Below, one piece after another: positions 23,909 through 27,684 of a DNA stretch of 27,684 bases; within the stretch, counting starts at the first letter, position 1; every line of letters starts with the position of its first letter. Both the position numbers and the translations under genes were made by a program. The stretch covers positions 1 through 27,684 of the forward strand of contig JBMTYG010000030.1 of assembly GCA_049454295.1 (NCBI GenBank). Direction: 5' to 3'. A model generated the notes under the pieces. The model did no database searches and was not told the DNA's origin. It worked only from the letters and a program-made list of their open reading frames with translations. The DNA comes from UBA7803 sp049454295 (GTDB lineage Bacteria > Pseudomonadota > Gammaproteobacteria > Pseudomonadales > Azotimanducaceae).

Positions 23909-24799
23909 TTGGGTAGTGCGGATCGCCGCTTGGCCGCTCCCCTCAAGCGTGAACTCGTCTGCGCGGGTCGCAGACTACCTCTCGACCGCCCCCAAGTGAT
24001 GGGCGTTCTCAACATCACCCCGGATTCGTTCTCCGATGGCGGACGTTTCTGGCACGGGCAGCCAGATCTTGGAGCCGTTCGTGCAGTCGCAACGTCGATG
24101 GTTGAGGCCGGCGCCGCGCTGCTCGACGTTGGCGGTGAGTCCACGCGACCGGGTGCAAGGCCGGTTGCCCCAGAAGATGAATTAAAGCGCGTCATTCCAG
24201 TGCTTGAAGCGTTAAGCGATCTTGATGTCTGTCTGTCAGTGGATACACGACGCGCGTCCGTGGCACGTGCTGCCGCGCAAGCGGGCGCGCATCTGTTGAA
24301 TGATGTGTCCGGATTTCGAGATCCGGAAATGGTCGCGGTCATGGCCAGCACTTCGCTGGCAGGGTGTGTCATGCATATGCGCGGTGAGCCGCAGAGCATG
24401 CAGGACAACCCGGTCTACGCTGATGTGGTGAGCGAGGTGCAGAAGTTCCTGGCTGACCGTGTCCAGGCACTGCTGGATGTGGGTGTTGACCCGCAACGGC
24501 TGGTGCTGGATCCCGGTATCGGTTTTGGCAAGCAGTTCGAGCACAACGTGGTGCTCTTGCGAAGTCTCGAGTCGCTGCGGGTGTGTGGACTGCCCATTCT
24601 GGTGGGGGTCTCGCGCAAACGGATGATTGGTGAAATCACAGGGCGCCCGGTAGAGCATCGCCTCGCGGGAAGTCTCGCGGCAGCGCTGGCGGCGGTTGAG
24701 TTTGGCGCGGATCTGGTGCGTGTCCATGACGTTGCAGAGACGATCGATGCTTTGCGTGTACGCAATGCGTTATCGTCTGCCCGGCACAGGGATTCGTGA
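23909..24799 (+). CDS. folP: Dihydropteroate synthase
   Basis: The protein has about 296 residues from TTG 23909. No ATG or GTG exists in frame before the core, so the start is uncertain; CTG 23897 and TTG 23930 are alternatives. DHPS joins p-aminobenzoate with dihydropterin pyrophosphate and is the sulphonamide target. The TIM barrel motifs are complete: VMGVLNITPDSFSDGG, LLDVGGESTRPGA, CLSVDTRRASVA, LLNDVSGF, VMHMRGEP, LVLDPGIGFGKQFEHN, VGVSRKRMIG and VRVHDV. It starts about 17 bases after ftsH, and glmM follows, the common ftsH-folP-glmM order. Confidence 0.95.
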   Translation: MGSADRRLAAPLKRELVCAGRRLPLDRPQVMGVLNITPDSFSDGGRFWHGQPDLGAVRAVATSMVEAGAALLDVGGESTRPGARPVAPEDELKRVIPVLEALSDLDVCLSVDTRRASVARAAAQAGAHLLNDVSGFRDPEMVAVMASTSLAGCVMHMRGEPQSMQDNPVYADVVSEVQKFLADRVQALLDVGVDPQRLVLDPGIGFGKQFEHNVVLLRSLESLRVCGLPILVGVSRKRMIGEITGRPVEHRLAGSLAAALAAVEFGADLVRVHDVAETIDALRVRNALSSARHRDS

Positions 24800-24849
24800 T
24801 CGGTCGTCGGACTCAGCGATAAGCGGGTGACGAACAGCAGGGAGCAGGG

Positions 24850-26190
24850 GTGAGGCGCACATATTTTGGAACGGATGGCATTCGCGGGCGCGTCGGCCAA
24901 GCACCGATCACACCAGACTTCTGCTTGCGTCTGGGCTGGGCGGTCGGGCGCGTCCTTGGGGGCGGGCAAGGGGGCCACGTGCTCATCGGCAAGGACACGC
25001 GTATCTCCGGCTACATGTTGGAATCGGTGTTGCAGTCCGGGCTTGTGGCTGCTGGGGCGCAGGTTAGCCTCGTGGGTCCGATGCCGACCCCTGCCGTGGC
25101 GTATCTCACGCGAACGCTGCGGGCGGATGCGGGCATTGTGATCAGTGCGTCGCACAATCCTTACCACGATAATGGAATTAAGTTCTTTGATCGCAACGGG
25201 GACAAATTGCCGGATGCGGTCGAGCTCGAGATTGAACATCAGTTGGAGAGCCCGCTGGCCTGCGTCGACTCCGACCGATTGGGCAAGGCGGCGCGCGTGA
25301 ACGATGCGCCGGGACGCTATATCGAATTCTGCAAGGCGAGCGTGAATCGCGGGTTCAGTTTACGCGGGCTACGGATTGTTCTCGATTGTGCGCACGGAGC
25401 GACCTATCACGTCGCGCCACGGGTGTTTGAGGAACTCGGCGCTGACGTCAGCGTGATCGGCAACCAGCCGAACGGAACCAATATCAACCAAGGATGCGGC
25501 TCTACGGACCCTGGTCAACTGGTGGAACGCGTACGTGGGTCGGGTGCCCACGTGGGTGTGGCGTTCGATGGAGATGGTGACCGAGTCGTAATGGTGGACG
25601 CGACCGGAGCACTGGTTGATGGCGACGAGCTGTTATTCGTCATCGCACGCGCGCGGCACCGGGCTGGGCTGCTTGGCGCGGGTGTGGGAGGGGTGGTCGG
25701 GACCGTCATGTCCAATTTTGGGCTCGAACGCGCGCTGGCGGCACTCGATATCCCGTTCGTGCGTGCTTCCGTGGGCGACCGTTATGTGCTCGAACAGCTC
25801 CATGACCGCGGGTGGTTTCTCGGGGGCGAATCGTCCGGCCACATCCTCTGTCTTGACCTTGCGACGACGGGCGACGCGATCGTTGCGGCGCTTCAGGTGT
25901 TGTCGGCGATGGTAGATCAAGGCGCCTCGCTCGCGGATCTGCGTGCGGGCATGAGCAAACTGCCGCAGACGATGATCAACGTTCGTGTGCCGGATCCGCG
26001 CGGCCGCGCGACGTCGGCTGATCTTTCTTCAGCAGCTGATAAAGCCTCCACTGCATTGGCTGGACGTGGGCGCGTTCTGATTCGTCCCTCGGGAACGGAG
26101 CCGCTCCTGCGCGTCATGGTCGAAGGCGATGATGAGGACGAGGTACGAGCGATTGCGCAGGATCTAGCGGATTTGGCGGCTCGTTCATGA
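24850..26190 (+). CDS. glmM: Phosphoglucosamine mutase
   Basis: The protein has 446 residues. GTG 24850 has a GGGAG ribosome site. GlmM converts glucosamine-6-phosphate to glucosamine-1-phosphate for UDP-GlcNAc, peptidoglycan and LPS. The alpha-D-phosphohexomutase landmarks are present: YFGTDGIRG at the N-terminus, Ser101 in ISASHNPYHDNGIKFF (the phosphorylated serine), the metal loop FDGDGDRV, the sugar-binding GGESSGH, and the C-terminal RPSGTEPLLRVMVEG. Length equals E. coli GlmM (445). Its TGA overlaps the tpiA ATG as ATGA, so the two are translationally coupled. Confidence 0.97.
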   Translation: MRRTYFGTDGIRGRVGQAPITPDFCLRLGWAVGRVLGGGQGGHVLIGKDTRISGYMLESVLQSGLVAAGAQVSLVGPMPTPAVAYLTRTLRADAGIVISASHNPYHDNGIKFFDRNGDKLPDAVELEIEHQLESPLACVDSDRLGKAARVNDAPGRYIEFCKASVNRGFSLRGLRIVLDCAHGATYHVAPRVFEELGADVSVIGNQPNGTNINQGCGSTDPGQLVERVRGSGAHVGVAFDGDGDRVVMVDATGALVDGDELLFVIARARHRAGLLGAGVGGVVGTVMSNFGLERALAALDIPFVRASVGDRYVLEQLHDRGWFLGGESSGHILCLDLATTGDAIVAALQVLSAMVDQGASLADLRAGMSKLPQTMINVRVPDPRGRATSADLSSAADKASTALAGRGRVLIRPSGTEPLLRVMVEGDDEDEVRAIAQDLADLAARS

Positions 26191-27005
26191 CCGGTCCGGT
26201 GAACCCAAACGGGCCGTTGGGCGGGCGCCGGGCAATCGTTGCCGGTAATTGGAAAATGAACGGTGATCTTGCTTTTGTTGAGCGGTATGTTGAGGTGCTT
26301 CGTAACGCGACAAGACCATCAGCGGTCGACGTGGTGCTTTGTCCGCCTGCCTGTTATTTGCCCGCGCTCCTGACTGCGGTGGCGGGGCTCGGGATTGGTT
26401 TGGGCGGCCAGGATGTGCATTGGCTCGACGCGGGCTCATGTACCGGCTCTATCGCCGCGGCCATGATTCGCGACTGTGGCGCCGAATGGACGATCGTCGG
26501 TCACTCGGAACGCCGCATCGGTCTCGGTGAGCGAGACGATATCGTTGCGGACAAAGTGGAGGCTGCCTTGCGCGCGGGATTGCGTCCCATCGTTTGTGTG
26601 GGGGAAACGCTGGCCGAGCGCGAATCGGGCTCCGCGGACGCTGTTGTCCTGCGGCAACTGGATGCCGTGCTGGCACGTGTCTCGCCGGGCGACATGGCGA
26701 CACTCACGTTTGCCTATGAGCCCGTGTGGGCGATTGGCACCGGGCGGACCGCAACCCCAGAGATGGCGCAGGCGGTGCATGCGCTGATTCGGAGTCGCTT
26801 GGTGGATCGAAACCCAGACGCGGCCAAGTCGGTTTCCCTCCTTTACGGCGGGCGCGGGACCCCTGACAATGCGCGCCGTCTGGCGCAGGAACTCGACATC
26901 GATGGCGCGCTGGTGGGGGGGGCCGCCTTGGACCCGACCCGTCTGTTGCAGATCGCGACCGCGTTTGGCGAACGTGTGATGACCGTGCCCGTGCACGGAC
27001 CGTAG
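26187..27005 (+). CDS. tpiA: Triosephosphate isomerase, altered phosphate loop
   Basis: The protein has 272 residues from ATG 26187, overlapping glmM; the first dozen residues extend beyond the usual start. It interconverts dihydroxyacetone phosphate and glyceraldehyde-3-phosphate. Catalytic residues are Lys23 (AGNWKMNG), His106 (VGHSERR) and Glu178 (AYEPVWAIGTG), with the loop-6 WAIGTGRTATPE intact. The phosphate-binding loop, YGGSV-x-PDN in most enzymes, reads YGGRGTPDN here (Arg223 in place of Ser). The last block is GALVGGAAL. Despite the odd loop, the set of catalytic residues argues for activity. Confidence 0.95.
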   Translation: MTGPVNPNGPLGGRRAIVAGNWKMNGDLAFVERYVEVLRNATRPSAVDVVLCPPACYLPALLTAVAGLGIGLGGQDVHWLDAGSCTGSIAAAMIRDCGAEWTIVGHSERRIGLGERDDIVADKVEAALRAGLRPIVCVGETLAERESGSADAVVLRQLDAVLARVSPGDMATLTFAYEPVWAIGTGRTATPEMAQAVHALIRSRLVDRNPDAAKSVSLLYGGRGTPDNARRLAQELDIDGALVGGAALDPTRLLQIATAFGERVMTVPVHGP

Positions 27006-27032
27006 AGAAACGAATTCGGAAAGAGAGCCGTC

Positions 27033-27461
27033 ATGTCTACGCTTGAAACCATTCTCTTGATCTTGCTGGTGATCGACGCCCTGGCATTAGCTGTGCTGGT
27101 CCTATTGCAGCAGGGGAAAGGGGCGGACGTGGGGGCTGCGTTTGGAAGTGGAAGCGCTAGCACCATATTCGGTAGCGCTGGTGCTTCCTCCTTTTTCACC
27201 CGCGCAACGGTCTGGCTCTCCGTTGGGTTCTTTGTGATCTCCTTCGGGCTTGCCTACATGGCCAAGGAGCGCGCGGCCAGCATCGATGATCTTGGCCTGC
27301 CGGGTCTTGAGGAGACGGTGACGGAGAGTGTCAGCGGAGAAGCAGCGCCCGTTCCGCCCTCGTCCGTCGAAGCCGCCGAAGCGGCAAAATCTGAGGGATC
27401 AGGCAGCGAGGCGTTGACTCCCGAATCGGAACGTGTAGATTCCGACATCCCGGAGCTGTGA
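27033..27461 (+). CDS. secG: Preprotein translocase subunit SecG
   Basis: The protein has 142 residues from ATG 27033 with an AGAG-type site upstream. SecG assists SecYE in protein export. The two membrane helices are ETILLILLVIDALALAVLVLL and TVWLSVGFFVISFGLAYM. Between them is the conserved cytoplasmic loop QQGKGADVGAAFGSGSASTIFGSAGASSFFTR, whose GKGAD and GS.S..FG residues mark the family. After the second helix a Glu/Ser/Ala/Pro-rich tail of about 60 residues makes it longer than E. coli SecG (110). It sits directly upstream of two tRNA genes, as in other gammaproteobacteria. Confidence 0.95.
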   Translation: MSTLETILLILLVIDALALAVLVLLQQGKGADVGAAFGSGSASTIFGSAGASSFFTRATVWLSVGFFVISFGLAYMAKERAASIDDLGLPGLEETVTESVSGEAAPVPPSSVEAAEAAKSEGSGSEALTPESERVDSDIPEL

Positions 27462-27477
27462 CCCCGGGACAAACCCC

Positions 27478-27564
27478 GCCGAAGTGGTGAAATTGGTAGA
27501 CACGCTATCTTGAGGGGGTAGTGGGCGAAAGCCCGTGGAGGTTCGAGTCCTCTCTTCGGCACCA
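27478..27564 (+). tRNA. tRNA-Leu (GAG)
   Basis: This 87-base tRNA includes an encoded CCA. The acceptor stem GCCGAAG (27478-27484) pairs with CTTCGGC (27554-27560). The D-loop has TTGGTAGAC. The anticodon stem CTATC/GGTAG (one T-G pair) encloses TTGAGGG, with anticodon GAG at 27512-27514. The long variable arm GGGC-GAAA-GCCC marks a class II tRNA. The T arm is GGAGG-TTCGAGT-CCTCT. It reads CUC/CUU leucine codons. Confidence 0.95.
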
Positions 27565-27568
27565 AATA

Positions 27569-27588
27569 GGCTCTCTTGATGGGGAGCC
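27569..27588 (+). other. Stem-loop between the two tRNAs
   Basis: GGCTCTC (27569-27575) pairs with GGGAGCC (27582-27588), with one T-G pair and a 6-base loop, 4 bases after the tRNA-Leu CCA. It may guide cleavage of a joint tRNA precursor. It has no T-run. Confidence 0.35.
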
Positions 27589-27631
27589 ATTGCAAAGGCA
27601 GCAAAGCCTCTCTAGTATTCGCGGTCCCTGA

Positions 27632-27684
<53 letters not shown>

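Overview
The window is an ordinary, GC-rich gammaproteobacterial chromosome segment. Most of it is a housekeeping block whose order closely follows the Pseudomonas-type neighbourhood: smpB, ratA, rnfH, bamE, recN, grpE-dnaK-dnaJ, dapB, carAB, greA, yhbY, rlmE, ftsH, folP, glmM, tpiA, secG, tRNA-Leu, tRNA-fMet. There are two differences from that order. An hrcA gene sits between recN and grpE, an arrangement recalled from Xanthomonas-like and other deeper gammaproteobacteria. No fur gene lies between bamE and recN. This suggests a gammaproteobacterium outside the enterobacterial and pseudomonad groups; the lineage cannot be fixed from the sequence alone.

Layout. Positions 1-243 hold the tail of a GNAT acetyltransferase. 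Positions 298-3915 are an accessory acyl-CoA/flavoprotein patch: a nitronate monooxygenase-like protein, a reverse-strand crotonase that looks like an isomerase, and a divergent acyl-CoA synthetase. Positions 4016-4978 hold a small exported protein and a divergent lumazine synthase. At 5057-7704, smpB (reverse) faces away from an NSS-type transporter-ratA-rnfH operon whose first two genes overlap. At 7741-9851, recN and bamE form a reverse-strand overlapping pair. From 9894 to the end everything is forward except yhbY: hrcA-grpE-dnaK-dnaJ (protein folding and heat shock), dapB (lysine and cell wall), carA-carB (carbamoyl phosphate), greA (transcription), rlmE (23S rRNA methylation), ftsH (membrane proteolysis), folP (folate), glmM (amino sugar for peptidoglycan and LPS), tpiA (glycolysis), secG (secretion), tRNA-Leu(GAG) and a truncated initiator tRNA.

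I see no mobile element, prophage, CRISPR array, toxin-antitoxin island or defence system, and no gene-free stretch above 300 bases; the longest is about 208 bases, upstream of carA. I did not find a novel multi-gene system. The points worth a second look are regulatory DNA (paired dyads before carA, a sigma-32 promoter before grpE with no CIRCE although hrcA is present, a possibly leaderless smpB promoter) and several proteins with changed key residues (the NSS transporter, the crotonase, RibH, TpiA, and the FtsH Walker A). Start codons, promoters and hairpins were judged by eye.
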